Part shown: positions 1 through 8,403 of the stretch, piece by piece
Layout: every line of letters begins with the position of its first letter
How positions within the stretch are numbered: position 1 is the first letter of the stretch
NCBI RefSeq assembly: GCF_030848575.1
Contig: NZ_JAVDDX010000004.1
Location: 1-64,000, forward strand
DNA length: 64,000 nucleotides
Reading direction: 5' to 3'
Source of the DNA: Haloarcula sp. H-GB4
GTDB lineage: Archaea; Halobacteriota; Halobacteria; Halobacteriales; Haloarculaceae
Program-made: the position numbers and the translations under genes
Notes under the pieces: generated by a model
What the model saw: the letters and a program-made list of their open reading frames with translations, nothing else
Database searches by the model: none
What the model was told of the DNA's origin: nothing

Positions 1-322
1 TGGAACTGAATCACTCAAGACCGGCTGGTTCTCGTAATCTGTGAGCGACGATTGTTCCGATCTCTGCTACTCTTCTGATGCATCATATAACAGATCAAAT
101 GCTGGGTTTCGATACAGTACCAGTTTTCACGACAAGGACTGGGTCATCAGTGAGCGTTCTGGTCTTGGCCATTGCTGGCAATGCGTTCCAGCGCTGACAG
201 AGTCCCGGGGCGTAATCCTCACCGTTCATTCACTGATACCATTTCGGGGTAATATCGGGACTGTGTTGGTTAGCTTATCCGTCGGTGTCATTATATACTC
301 CGACCTAATCTACGTCGAAAAA
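1..322. other. Intergenic region upstream of parA
   Basis: No convincing gene is seen on either strand. The reading frame that stays open over 41-340 has no recognisable protein character. A TATA-like stretch (cattatatactcc, about 289-301) lies about 25 bp before the palindromes that start at 323, so it probably belongs to the parA promoter. The window starts inside this stretch, so a replication origin or rep gene to the left cannot be excluded. Confidence 0.5.
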
Positions 323-393
323 CTCAGGTACCTGAGGTAACTCAGGTAAATAAGGCAAAATAGCTAAGTCACCTAAGGTGGTTCAGTTAGCTA
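323..393 (+). promoter_or_regulatory. Palindrome cluster in front of parA (likely operator or centromere-like site)
   Basis: A perfect 14-bp palindrome, CTCAGGTACCTGAG, occupies 323-336. A further direct copy of its half-site (CTCAGGTA) follows at 341-348. Next comes a nested inverted repeat: TAGCTAA at 361-367 pairs with TTAGCTA at 387-393 around a near-palindrome CACCTAAGGTG at 370-380. The cluster sits between a TATA-like box and the ParA start. ParA-type partition operons are commonly autoregulated at such sites, and some centromeres are arrays of short repeats. Which of the two roles applies here is inference. Confidence 0.6.
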
Positions 394-1274
394 TGAGTGG
401 TGATGCAATGACGCCACGTGCAGTCAGCGTCGGCGTCCTCAAAGGCGGTTTCGGCAAGACTACGACAGCAATCAACCTAGCGCGCGAACTTGCACACCGG
501 AACAAGCGCGCGCTGCTGGTCGACCTTGATGATAACGGCCATATGACGCTCATCCTCGGTCACGACGACGCGTATCGGGGTGAACGCTGGAACACAAACC
601 ACGCCGCTGATGTACTACTCGACGGCGCGGACCCACACGATTACATTACGCAGGTGAGCGATGGTCTCGATTTGTTCCCTGCGCACGTCGACCTGGAGGA
701 TGTCCAGTCCGGGCTCAAGGAGGCAACAATGGGGACGACACGCCTGAAAGAAGAACTCGTCAGCGAATTGCTTGGCGAAACCTACGACTACATAATCATC
801 GACTGTCCAGCGAACCGCGGGAAACTCAACGACAACGCGATGTACGCAACGGGGAACATCATCATTCCATTGCGGCCGGAGAACGGCTACGAGACCGGCC
901 TTACGAATACGGTCCAGCGCCTAGTCATCGAGGCTCGTGAGTACTTCGACCTCGACATCCTCGCCGTCACGCCGACAGACCTCAGCGGCCGCATCGACCA
1001 AGAGACACGTGACCGCCAACTTCTGCGAGAGATGACGACCCGTGAAGCCGTCGCAAAGCACGTTCCCAACTACGCGTACATTCCACCGGAGGACTGGGAC
1101 GCCATCGACAACGGCTCATATGATGGCGATTTGCCGGGTATCCGCCACCGCGCGGCCATCGACAATGCAAACGACGAGGGCGTGCCATTGCGTGACTACG
1201 ATGCCGAGTGTGATCAACTCCAGTGCTACGACGAACTCGCACAAATCGTCGAAACCGGGGAGGTGCGTCGCTGA
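393..1274 (+). CDS. parA: ParA-family partition ATPase
   Basis: This is a MinD/ParA-type P-loop ATPase of about 293 residues that should segregate the replicon by ATP-dependent binding to DNA. The deviant Walker A motif KGGFGKTTT lies near residues 17-25, followed by VDLDDNGHMT (Walker A') and DYIIIDCPAN (Walker B) near residue 135. I chose the ATG at 393 because it follows the inverted repeat directly; GTG 378 and ATG 408 are also open and in frame. The stop overlaps the start of the next gene (TGATG), so the two are translationally coupled. No Rep protein is visible, so this marks an accessory replicon or an integrated plasmid rather than defining the origin. Confidence 0.9.
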   Translation: MSGDAMTPRAVSVGVLKGGFGKTTTAINLARELAHRNKRALLVDLDDNGHMTLILGHDDAYRGERWNTNHAADVLLDGADPHDYITQVSDGLDLFPAHVDLEDVQSGLKEATMGTTRLKEELVSELLGETYDYIIIDCPANRGKLNDNAMYATGNIIIPLRPENGYETGLTNTVQRLVIEAREYFDLDILAVTPTDLSGRIDQETRDRQLLREMTTREAVAKHVPNYAYIPPEDWDAIDNGSYDGDLPGIRHRAAIDNANDEGVPLRDYDAECDQLQCYDELAQIVETGEVRR

Positions 1275-1663
1275 TGGGCTTCGACGATCTCGAAGATGCC
1301 GCGGCCGAGCAGGACGGTGACAATGCTGACACTGCTGACGATGCGGTTGAGGCGGAATCAAGAGCGATGCCAGATACGACTCAGACCGACCGCCGACAGT
1401 CCGAACAGTCTACAGACAACAGTGACGATTGGAAACGTCGACCGGCGTTTCCCTATGACGACGCTTCTCAGGAGGCTATTTACCCACGCTCAGATACGTG
1501 GGACGAGTTCGAGGATATGCTTGACTTCGAAGTGAAGCGCGAACTCCGCGACGCTGGCCTGCGGGATATCCCGAAGCGGGAGTATCATGAGGCACTCCTC
1601 AAACTCGCTATGGAACACCCACAACGGCTCGCTGAACTGGTCAAAAACGGACGGAAAAAGTGA
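1274..1663 (+). CDS. Small acidic partner of ParA (ParB-like role)
   Basis: This protein of about 129 residues starts at the ATG that overlaps the parA stop. Its first 55 residues are a disordered Asp/Glu/Ala/Ser-rich stretch. The rest is folded and more basic (motifs YPRSDTWDEFEDMLDFEVKR and IPKREYHEALLKLA). No classical ParB motif is visible. Haloarchaeal parA genes are often followed by such a short protein, so the position suggests the DNA-binding adaptor that stimulates ParA and binds the partition site. That role is inferred from context only. A longer frame opens 51 bases upstream inside parA but does not look translated. Confidence 0.75.
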   Translation: MGFDDLEDAAAEQDGDNADTADDAVEAESRAMPDTTQTDRRQSEQSTDNSDDWKRRPAFPYDDASQEAIYPRSDTWDEFEDMLDFEVKRELRDAGLRDIPKREYHEALLKLAMEHPQRLAELVKNGRKK

Positions 1664-1860
1664 GCCTCACCTCGATATGCCGCTCAACTACTTCCTCCGA
1701 CACCACACTCGCTGTTCCACGTAGTACCCGACTTTCCTGAACCCGCTGCGCCAGAAATATGACTCCCGAATCTCAGGATACCGCTCCAGTAAGTACCCGC
1801 CTGGATGCGATTTGAATTGATGAAGCCAGCCAAAACAGAGTGCCAGTACTAGCAACCATG
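1651..1860 (-). pseudogene. IS200-type TnpA remnant (C-terminal part)
   Basis: Read on the minus strand, this piece carries a TnpA-like tail: QFKSHP, LLERYPEIRESYFWRSGF, then VGYYV. After VGYYV the frame breaks; restoring one G gives GTASVVSEEVVERHIE, as in the C-terminal part of IS200/IS605 Y1 transposases. The N-terminal half with the HUH motif is absent. In the open frame the fragment runs straight on from the decayed TumA-like gene upstream, so an insertion followed by deletion probably removed the true end of that gene. Assignment rests on motif resemblance by eye. Confidence 0.5.
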
Positions 1861-2251
1861 CCGTCGCTTCGTCCGACCCGACATCCGGTGTCACGAGCGG
1901 CAAATCGATATCAATTGCCTCGTACCAAACTGACGGTCGCTTCGATTGGCCGTCGTCGACGAGCTCGACTAAGTGAAGCTCCTCAAGTTCGGTCAGGTTT
2001 CGGTGAACCTGACTCACATCTCGCTCAACGAGGCGAACTGTCTCGCGGATACTGTCAGGGTCGTGCTGAACGATCGCCCGCAAGAGTTCGAGCGACTTTG
2101 GTCGAGTGACTCGATGGACATCAGCTGGGTCGTGATACACGACTTCGAGATGTGGGTCAGGCGTTCCGCATCGATCGAGTGCAGCGAGGGTATCTTCAAG
2201 ACCATCGTCACTACTCTCTTGGAATCGGATACGGTGCGTGCGGCCGGTCGT
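1861..2251 (-). pseudogene. HVO_A0114/TumA-type HTH antitoxin, start codon lost
   Basis: The protein has a MarR-like winged-helix core typical of the haloarchaeal HVO_A0114 family: VTRPKSLELLRAIVQHDP, IRETVRLVERDVSQVHRNL and KRPSVWYEAIDIDLPL. This family is usually encoded directly after a DUF6516 protein as its antitoxin, and that is the case here, with a 10-base gap. The expected first codon (before TGRTHRIRFQES) reads ACG, not ATG, and no GTG or TTG lies in frame between it and the upstream stop. The 3' end runs into a transposase remnant. The gene is therefore probably not made as a normal protein. Use of an unusual start cannot be excluded. Confidence 0.6.
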
Positions 2252-2261
2252 GCTTGAATTA

Positions 2262-2568
2262 CTAGGTGTGGCCCTGATCAACCCCCTCTGATTTGAACGG
2301 CTGGAAGAGTGGTTGGTGGCAATCAAACTTGACGTCGACAACCGTGCTATCAGCACGATGCTTGTGATGGTGTGCTGCATCGGGATGGTTGGGAAGGTTA
2401 TTATACAGGATGATGGTCTCGCCGGCTGCGTTCCCGTACTGCATCGAGTACTTGATGCCCTCTGGATAGCAGTCGGATATGTGGACCTGATAGGCAGTGA
2501 TCTCAACGGAGCGGTCGCCGAAGTCCCGTGTGACGTTGATAAGTTGCTGTGCATCGTCTCCCTGTCAC
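2262..2568 (-). pseudogene. DUF6516 (TumE-like) toxin, frameshifted at its start
   Basis: The conserved body of a DUF6516 protein can be read: EITAYQVHISDCYPEGIKYS, QYGNAAGETIILYNN, PNHPDAAHHHKH, and a tail ending PLFQPFKSEGVDQGHT. The natural start would be GTG at 2568 (GTG ACA GGG...), but one extra A near 2560 shifts the frame; without it the N-terminus reads MTGDDAQQL and continues into the body. In the frame of the body a TGA stands at 2565-2567. DUF6516 proteins are toxins of small TA pairs, so a disabled toxin next to an antitoxin without a start codon suggests joint decay after loss of selection. Confidence 0.65.
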
Positions 2569-2697
2569 AGGTGTTGGTACGCACCACAATACCACTGATC
2601 GTTAACTACTCGTGACACTTTCGCAGTCTCCGATGCCAGGTTTAACCCAAGCGAGAGTGCGGTCATCACAGTGCTGAGCACGGGGGAGACACCAGCG

Positions 2698-2883
2698 CTA
2701 CAGTTGGGGCTGGTCAATGACGACAGTGCTACAGCGGGGACAGAGCAGGCGGTCGGAGTGGACTGAATCGTCCATGATCCAGTCTCCGTCAATCGGGCTG
2801 GCGTGCTCGCAGGTTGGACAAAACAGCGCTGTTTTTGAAAACTGCTGGTTAGAGTCGCTGGTGCGGGGTATCGAGAAGGTCAT
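2698..2883 (-). CDS. Small zinc-binding protein with two CxxC knuckles
   Basis: This 61-residue protein has paired cysteine knuckles CPTC (about residues 22-25) and CPRC (about 48-51), separated by a short acidic loop (HASPIDGDW). It should fold around one zinc ion. Haloarchaea carry many such mini zinc proteins; where studied they affect motility, biofilm or stress phenotypes, but the role of this one is unknown. Its ATG overlaps the stop of the upstream membrane gene by ATGA (2880-2883), so the two form a translationally coupled pair. Confidence 0.75.
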   Translation of the reverse strand: MTFSIPRTSDSNQQFSKTALFCPTCEHASPIDGDWIMDDSVHSDRLLCPRCSTVVIDQPQL

Positions 2884-3137
2884 GCGGTCGGGGAGTAGGT
2901 ATGGCCGAGGACGGCACAGACGATATTCAATACAGTCAGTGCACCGGTCAGTAGAGGCTGTGCTGTAACAATGTCCGTCGCAAGTATACCCACAATAACA
3001 AATGGGAGTGGGATACTCGCCCAGAAGGCGATTCCCTGGAAGACGGAGACGATTGTTTCGACGAGCATCGCCAACGGTGGTCGGAAGCTCGATTCGATAG
3101 CAGGTGGGCGTGGGAGAGAGGAATCGGAGGTCGACAT
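2880..3137 (-). CDS. Small two-helix membrane protein
   Basis: The 85-residue product starts MSTSDSSLPRPPA and has two hydrophobic stretches: LVETIVSVFQGIAFWASIPL through VIVGILA, and LLTGALTVLNIVCAVLG. I prefer the ATG at 3137 to the longer open frame (to 3239) because the extension is rich in unlikely residues and the hydrophilic Ser/Pro leader is typical. It is coupled to the zinc-knuckle gene downstream by a 4-base overlap, suggesting joint function at the membrane. No known family is recognised. Confidence 0.65.
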   Translation of the reverse strand: MSTSDSSLPRPPAIESSFRPPLAMLVETIVSVFQGIAFWASIPLPFVIVGILATDIVTAQPLLTGALTVLNIVCAVLGHTYSPTA

Positions 3138-3964
3138 TGGAGTTTCGCGTACTACTCTAATGCACTGGCATCCCCATATAAAGCGCAGACCATCAGCGTA
3201 TATTTGATTCACTTCACTGTCTACCGGATAGTTTAGCACTTTTTACGACGGTGAGAAACCGTCTCAAAATTCTTTAGAGGTTTTACAATTGGCTATAAAC
3301 AGATCAATCTTGTTGGATGGTATCCCGATATCCTGATCGGTCAGCCCCTGCTTGTAGATGGAACTGACCCGTCCCCGAACAGAACAAGCAGCAAATGAAA
3401 GCTGCCTCGCACGGGTTCACTGAAAGCTAACCACCAGACCAGAGCAGTCACCGGAGCGTTGGTTCGCATAACAGCAGCAGTTCTGTAGAGATGATCATTT
3501 CGCGAAACAAGTGACTTACTCGAGACGAGAGGGAGGCAAATTATCCAATCCACACTCCCCCGTTTCGAGTGCCGTCTTGGCATGGGAGCAGTCAGACATA
3601 CGTTAACCAACATACGCCCGGTGGTCGGTTGTGTTGGCTAGCCACGTGGGCCGCGATCAAGGCCGGTCACAAACCAGCGCCTTTTCTTCTCAAGCGGCTG
3701 GTCAGAATTCTCGCAGACAGTACACCCGGCGTCCGAAGGGGACGTGCCTTTCAGGTACTTCATCCGGATGGCTGTTGCCCGCTATTTCGCTTGTCGTCGT
3801 TGGCTCTGTTGAACTTCTCAGCGGGTAGCAAGTCCTAGCCCGATTATGGCCAATACAGAGAGTGTGTTCAGCCAACCGTCCCCGTCTATGCGCTGTAGTC
3901 TTTGAACGAGGGCTGTATTCTTCAATCGAGGGAGACCGATCTCCCCTAAGAAGTAGCAGTAGAT
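3138..3964. other. Gene-poor stretch
   Basis: About 830 bases without a convincing gene. Several frames stay open, but their translations are rich in Arg/Ser/Cys and lack the acidic haloarchaeal composition. The text around 3600-3840 looks like decayed IS or gene debris that I cannot assign. Confidence 0.4.
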
Positions 3965-4465
3965 ATGAGTCAAGAAGGACAACCATCAACTATGGGAAAC
4001 TTGGTTGGTTCAGTCAAGCATATCCATACAGCCCCGAAAACGGGTGGAGGCCCGAAATCACGAGATTCCGTCGAAGCTGTCGCAGGCCGGGGTCTCAAAG
4101 GGGATCGATATTTCAAAGGCGATGGAATCTACAACGAACGAGAGGAGCTTGAACCGAGTGACATCACCCTTATCGAGGCTGAAGCACTGGACGCTGCGGC
4201 TGAAGATTACAACGTAGACTTCGAACCCGGCGCACACCGTCGGAATATCACGACGCGAGGGGTCCCACTCAACCACCTCGTTGGGGAACGCTTCCAAGTC
4301 GGCGAGGCAGTGCTTGAGGGAACTGGTCTGTGTGAGCCCTGCGGCTACATGGAGTCCCTCGCGGACCAACCCAACGCTGCGGAGGCACTCACACACCGTG
4401 GGGGTCTCGATGCATGGATCATCGAATCTGGGGAGATTAGTGTCGGTGACGACGTCATTTGGTAG
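3965..4465 (+). CDS. MOSC-domain protein
   Basis: This 166-residue protein consists of a single MOSC domain, the C-terminal sulfur-carrier fold of Moco sulfurases and of YiiM/YuaD-type proteins that handle N-hydroxylated compounds or molybdenum-cofactor sulfur. Visible signatures are GRGLKGDRYF near residue 42, GAHRRNITTRGVPLNHLVG near residue 89, and the conserved cysteine region GTGLCEPCGYMESL near residue 120. The length matches stand-alone MOSC proteins. No partner redox enzyme lies nearby. It appears monocistronic. Confidence 0.85.
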   Translation: MSQEGQPSTMGNLVGSVKHIHTAPKTGGGPKSRDSVEAVAGRGLKGDRYFKGDGIYNEREELEPSDITLIEAEALDAAAEDYNVDFEPGAHRRNITTRGVPLNHLVGERFQVGEAVLEGTGLCEPCGYMESLADQPNAAEALTHRGGLDAWIIESGEISVGDDVIW

Positions 4466-4610
4466 AAAGCGGAACTGTCCATAGTTGGCTGATATTCTGA
4501 CCGATCTCTGACGACGCGGTTTTTTCGATGGTACTCAATCAGAATCGAGGCACGCATCAAAACCAGTCTCCGAGGTTATGTAGCAGGCCTATCTGACCGA
4601 GACGTGGCGT

Positions 4611-4663
4611 CACACCTGTTGTGACCGAGCACATCGCTGTCGTCGCTCCGTTCGTGTTATGAT
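4611..4663 (+). repeat. 53-bp direct repeat, copy 1 (downstream of the amidase)
   Basis: This segment starts CACACCTGTTGTGACC and ends with GTCGCTCCGTTCGTGTTATGAT. It is repeated with about eight mismatches at 5750-5802, so the two copies bracket the acetamidase gene at a spacing of about 1.1 kb. The repeat may mark a duplication or excision boundary, or be a shared 3'-end element. Confidence 0.7.
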
Positions 4664-4679
4664 GAAACCAACACGTGAA

Positions 4680-5588
4680 TCAGAACGGGAGTGACAAGTG
4701 CTCTGCGGGGATGGAGTTCCGCACGGTTACGAGCGGATCGACGACTTGGCTTATTTCGAGTCCGCCAACGAGACTCGAAAAGAGGTACGCCTCGGTCTTT
4801 GATATGTCGTGATCGGCTTGCAAGAGGTCGAGGACATCACTGTTAGCCAATTTGACTGCTTCTTCCATCGTGTCGGCGCTGGCGATTGATTTGATGTTCT
4901 CACCCGTATCCACAATGGGACGGTCAAGTCCGATATCGGGGTCCGAAATCACTGAAACCGTGACATCGATTTCGGTCCCAATTTCGGCACCTGTTCCACA
5001 CATTTCTCCATCGGCCATAGCGGCCTTGGAGTCGCCCATCGCCAACATTGCCCCATCTTGAAATACGGGGAAATAAGCAGTGGTACCGCCGGTCATATCG
5101 GTGGTATCGAGGTTCCCACCGTGGTTGTGGGGGGTCAATGTTGTGATGCTCTCTTCTGCGGTAGCTACACCGATTGTCCCGATTACAGGCTCGATCAGAA
5201 TCTCATGACCGTCGAATTCAATTGTGTCGCCGTCGACTTCAGTGATTCGGGTAGCGGGGTGTTCAATCTCCTCGTCGTCCTGTAGCAATCCGAAGTCCGG
5301 CGTCGTGACGACCCGACCCTGACCCTCGTTGACCCGAACCGCTTCTATTTCGACCTCCAAGAGGTCACCCGGTTCAGCACCCTCTACCGCGATTGGGCCG
5401 GTCGCTGCGTTTACTTCTTCGGGAATCGAATCAAGGAGGTCGTCGTCAGTCTGAATCGTTTTATTGAGACTATCGATAGTCTCGATTGTGAGCGACTCCC
5501 CGTCAGTAGCCGTATAGACGGGATCCATCTCCGGAGAAAACTCGTAGATGTGACCGTCCTCATCGTATGAGATGCTTCGACGTGCCAT
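4680..5588 (-). CDS. Acetamidase/formamidase family amidohydrolase
   Basis: The 302-residue protein matches the acetamidase/formamidase (FmdA/AmdA) family in length and in motifs: GPIAVEGAEPGDLLEVEIEA near residue 64, PHNHGGNLDTTDM near 158 and AMADGEMCGTGAEIG near 190. Members release ammonia from short amides. In many relatives the segment before GDGE reads GDxHA; here it is GDSKAAMADGE, a variant that may change the active site. I chose ATG 5588 (MARRSISYDEDG), where conservation begins, over the longer frame to 5693. It could act with the amide-cleaving enzymes at 36-39 kb in nitrogen scavenging, though it is far from them. The gene is bracketed by a direct repeat. Confidence 0.85.
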   Translation of the reverse strand: MARRSISYDEDGHIYEFSPEMDPVYTATDGESLTIETIDSLNKTIQTDDDLLDSIPEEVNAATGPIAVEGAEPGDLLEVEIEAVRVNEGQGRVVTTPDFGLLQDDEEIEHPATRITEVDGDTIEFDGHEILIEPVIGTIGVATAEESITTLTPHNHGGNLDTTDMTGGTTAYFPVFQDGAMLAMGDSKAAMADGEMCGTGAEIGTEIDVTVSVISDPDIGLDRPIVDTGENIKSIASADTMEEAVKLANSDVLDLLQADHDISKTEAYLFSSLVGGLEISQVVDPLVTVRNSIPAEHLSLPF

Positions 5589-5749
5589 ATGGGATCTCTT
5601 CGGACAAATGCCACAAAAAGCCTCCCCGATGTGCTGGTACGCGCTGTCAAAAAGCCAAACCATCCCTAAACTGGAGCGGACCGGGCTATCCATCCAGCCG
5701 ACGCCTACCCGGGCTCGACAGGTCTAATTCAGTGGTGAGACGGATCTGT

Positions 5750-5802
5750 CACACCTGTTGTGACCACTGGAATCGCTGTGGTCGCTCCGTTCGTCTTATG
5801 AT
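5750..5802 (+). repeat. 53-bp direct repeat, copy 2 (upstream of the amidase)
   Basis: This copy of the repeat at 4611-4663 has the same 16-base head (CACACCTGTTGTGACC) and an almost identical tail. It lies about 160 bases before the amidase start, so the amidase and its promoter form a cassette between the copies. Confidence 0.7.
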
Positions 5803-6465
5803 TACGCACTCACTGCTAAAAAGATAGGTCGCTCCCGGTTCCTGCAACTAGTAGACAGCGGCGTCGGCGGCGGCAGGGCACGTGCCACCACGTCCAACGG
5901 CGTCGATTCAGATTCTAGTCGTGCGTGGCACAGGGTTAGGGTGACGACTCCACCACAACGGGTGTGACGCCGCTCGTCGTGGCTGGACGGCTGCGGGCCT
6001 GAATGAATGAGTGCCTTCGGAAACCACTCCACAGCGGTCGAATAAGGTCCGGCACAGGCACCGAAGTGCCATACATACTCTCCATTTCTCCCATCTCTCT
6101 CCCACAGCCCAGAGCCTGATTTTCAAGCTGTCGAGAGGCGTATTCCGTTCAAAACGCGAGGCAAAAGTTATAATTGTACTGACTAACTATACCCGTAGTA
6201 CCAGAACAAAGCTTTTCACTTTGTCCTGGGGAATTGTCAGAGGCACGCAATACAGTCTCTCGCCGGTTTTGGCGGGTGGCTGTACTGTGAACGATACCGA
6301 CTTGAACTCCCCGACAACAACAATTATGAAAGAGTGCTGCATATATTCTGGCAGGGTACCAGTCGGTAATCACCTGCCCAGTAATCACGTGCCTCTGACA
6401 ACATCAACCGACTGGGTTCCCACTTTGAGGTACTGTTTGACGGCGCTCTGTAGATTGTTGGGGCA
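5803..6465. other. No gene recognised
   Basis: About 660 bases. The longest open frame (6011-6604, plus) has a basic, Ser/Cys/Arg-rich translation unlike halophilic proteins and overlaps the PadR pseudogene, so I do not call it. A GC-rich part (5830-6000) contains an inverted near-copy of the CACACC-GTTGTG motif of the flanking repeat. Confidence 0.4.
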
Positions 6466-6770
6466 TTATTTCTCACCCCCAGTAGCGACAGGGTGGGGCC
6501 ACTCATGCAGGCCTGCGAGTGTGTCTGCCTGCCGTTGGAGTAGTTGTGTGCCAGCGTCAGTCAACGTATACCGCTCGTGCGAGCGTCAAGTTCGTCGCGA
6601 TTGATGATGTTCCGTTCGAGCTTCTAGTAGGGACGACTGTGATTAATCGGGCCGGCGTAGCGCTCGTCGAGGTAGTGCTTGGGCGCGAAACCGTAGGGAT
6701 CCTCGTTGACCGCGGCGCTGGCTTCCAGCATATCGCGCCGGAAGCCCGTCAGTGCGTAGTGGGTCGTCAT
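6466..6770 (-). pseudogene. PadR-family transcription regulator, frameshifted
   Basis: The start MTTHYALTGFRRDMLEASAA and the following INHSRPY fit the N-terminal half of a haloarchaeal PadR-like winged-helix regulator. A stop then appears at 6624, but reading on gives KLERNIINRDELDART; a frame change near 6570 then gives YTLTDAGTQLLQRQADTLAG, the typical PadR wing and C-terminal helix, up to TAA at 6466. At least one stop and one frameshift therefore break a gene of about 100 codons that is otherwise full length. PadR proteins repress nearby genes; no target is evident. Confidence 0.65.
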
Positions 6771-6938
6771 TGGTGGCCTCCGGCGGGATGCCTCTGGCCC
6801 AGACTGGGACAAGACATGGAGAAAAGTCGGAGGCGCGCGTGACCGGAAGTCGATTACTTGGTTTAACTTATTTTGTGTGGTTATCACTGCTGATACTTAG
6901 GACGATATTTTCATGTACGCATGTATCCAAGTACAGGT

Positions 6939-7232
6939 ATGTCAGAGAGTGCTGCTACTCCATCGCTTCCTCAGAACTGGGAAACGCTTGCAGTTCATCA
7001 CTGGGATGGCGACACCGAGCTCATCGTAGAGCTTGCAGAGGTTCTGGAGAAGTTATCTACTGATGACGTACCAGTACTGGACGAGTATGTTGACGCGGAG
7101 TCGCTCTGCAACGGGCTTCAGGCAGTAGCGGGGCGACAGTTTACCGAGGTTCGTTTTTCTGTTGAGACGCATGAAGTCCGGATTCGTCAAAATGGAGCAA
7201 TAGAAGCTCAACGGCAGCTACATCCCGAATAG
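6939..7232 (+). CDS. HalOD1 domain protein
   Basis: This protein of about 97 residues looks like the halobacterial output domain 1 (HalOD1): a helix TELIVELAEVLEKLSTDDVPVL, then LDEYVDAESLCNGL, then the beta pair FTEVRFSVETHEVRIRQNG. HalOD1 occurs alone or as an output module of haloarchaeal response regulators; its binding partner is not known. ATG 6939 (MSESAATPS) is preferred over 6921. It stands alone, with a TATA-poor upstream region. Confidence 0.75.
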   Translation: MSESAATPSLPQNWETLAVHHWDGDTELIVELAEVLEKLSTDDVPVLDEYVDAESLCNGLQAVAGRQFTEVRFSVETHEVRIRQNGAIEAQRQLHPE

Positions 7233-7805
7233 ACAGGAGCTGTGGGTGTCCGGTTTAAGTATTTGCTCTCATCCGTCTTTAGCTAAGAAAGGACCGATGT
7301 GATTGCGACGGCTTATTGTGGGTACTTTTGAGAGGAACGAGGAGGCGGTGTGCAACAAGACATCTCGAACTTCTTCACGGTGGTCTTGGTTAGCCACAAC
7401 CCAGCGACCCACTCACTCCCTAACAATCTGATTCCCTTGTCGACACCATACGATGAAACGGTGGTTACACCTGCTTAGAGAACTCAAAAGAAGCGGTCAG
7501 CGACGAGGCGGTATTCTGCTACTATCTCGATCAAATCCAATTGTTGAAACCACTGCGTGTTTATCTGTCAGGGGCATTGTCCGCGGCCCCGTTTGCGGCC
7601 GAAGTCGCATTTGCTGCGACCCCGGCCTCACTGCTGCCAGGGGCCATATCACTGATTGACTCGCCGAGACCACCAGACTCTCCCCCGGCCGTGGAACTGA
7701 CCTCGCCTGAATTATCCACACCCTCTGCAGGTGTAGCCATCGCAAGGGTCACGACAGAAATCGACATATGGCATGATTTCGTGAGGAATACTTCTATAGC
7801 TTGAG
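7233..7805. other. Intergenic debris including a half-copy of an inverted-repeat element
   Basis: No gene is called. Positions 7270-7345 start with CATCCGTCTTTAGCTAAG and are about 70 percent similar by eye to 16907-16985; the head also matches both ends of the element at 19771-19993. A frame of about 70 residues on the minus strand (7561-7764) is Ala/Gly/Ser-rich and unconvincing. Confidence 0.45.
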
Positions 7806-8014
7806 ACAGTTCCACTCAGATTTTCCCAACGCATGATCCAACGGTAGCGAAAGTCTCGTCTGTTGCGTTGATCGCTGTTCTCACTGGCTGTATCGTCTTC
7901 CCGCTCTTCACGGTGATACTGACACTACTGGTAGCCAGTACTGGTGATAGCTTTGGAGTTCAGCGTGTCTCACTACTGCTAACAGTGCCGGCACTCGCGG
8001 CTGTTGTCCTCTAG
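7806..8014 (+). pseudogene. Fragment of a membrane protein
   Basis: A plus-strand frame without a start codon reads VAKVSSVALIAVLTGCIVF, then FTVILTLLVASTGDSFG, then VSLLLTVPALAAVVL and a stop. This is a clear pair or triplet of membrane helices of haloarchaeal composition. The upstream part in the same frame is closed by TGA at about 7803. I read it as the surviving C-terminus of a lost membrane protein. Confidence 0.4.
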
Positions 8015-8403
8015 GTCTGTATGCTTTCGCCCAAGAGACGCATCTTTCATCGTGGACGACGTATCGATGGTCGTACCCTATGCCTTGGTAAGCTGGCAGA
8101 CCGTCAGTCTAGACTACTCCCAGCGGCTGGGGAAGGCCGTCACCCCTTATTACCGGCTTAGGGTCATCTTCGTAGTTACTTCGCTCTTGAGCCGACACCA
8201 CGAAATAATGTCATAACTAAAGAATAGTTGAGTAGATGATGAACGGCTGCTACATACAGAGCGCGTATCGGTCACCGGTTCGGCACACGATTTCAGCGAC
8301 TTGAATTGCTCAGTACGGAGTGTAACAAACGGTCGACAGAATTAGAATCAACAAATGTCTCCGATGGATTCTCACCGAGGACAGACCGCTCTATTCGCTG
8401 ATC
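8015..8403. other. No gene recognised
   Basis: About 390 bases with only short, uncharacteristic frames. Nothing can be supported. Confidence 0.4.

Noticed and set aside
1688-2587. A single 299-residue open frame on the minus strand
   Set aside because: It joins a wrong-frame reading of the DUF6516 gene, the real HTH gene and a transposase tail; only the middle part is the natural frame.
6011-6604. A 197-residue open frame on the plus strand
   Set aside because: Ser/Cys/Arg-rich translation without acidic bias, overlapping a recognisable PadR pseudogene on the other strand.
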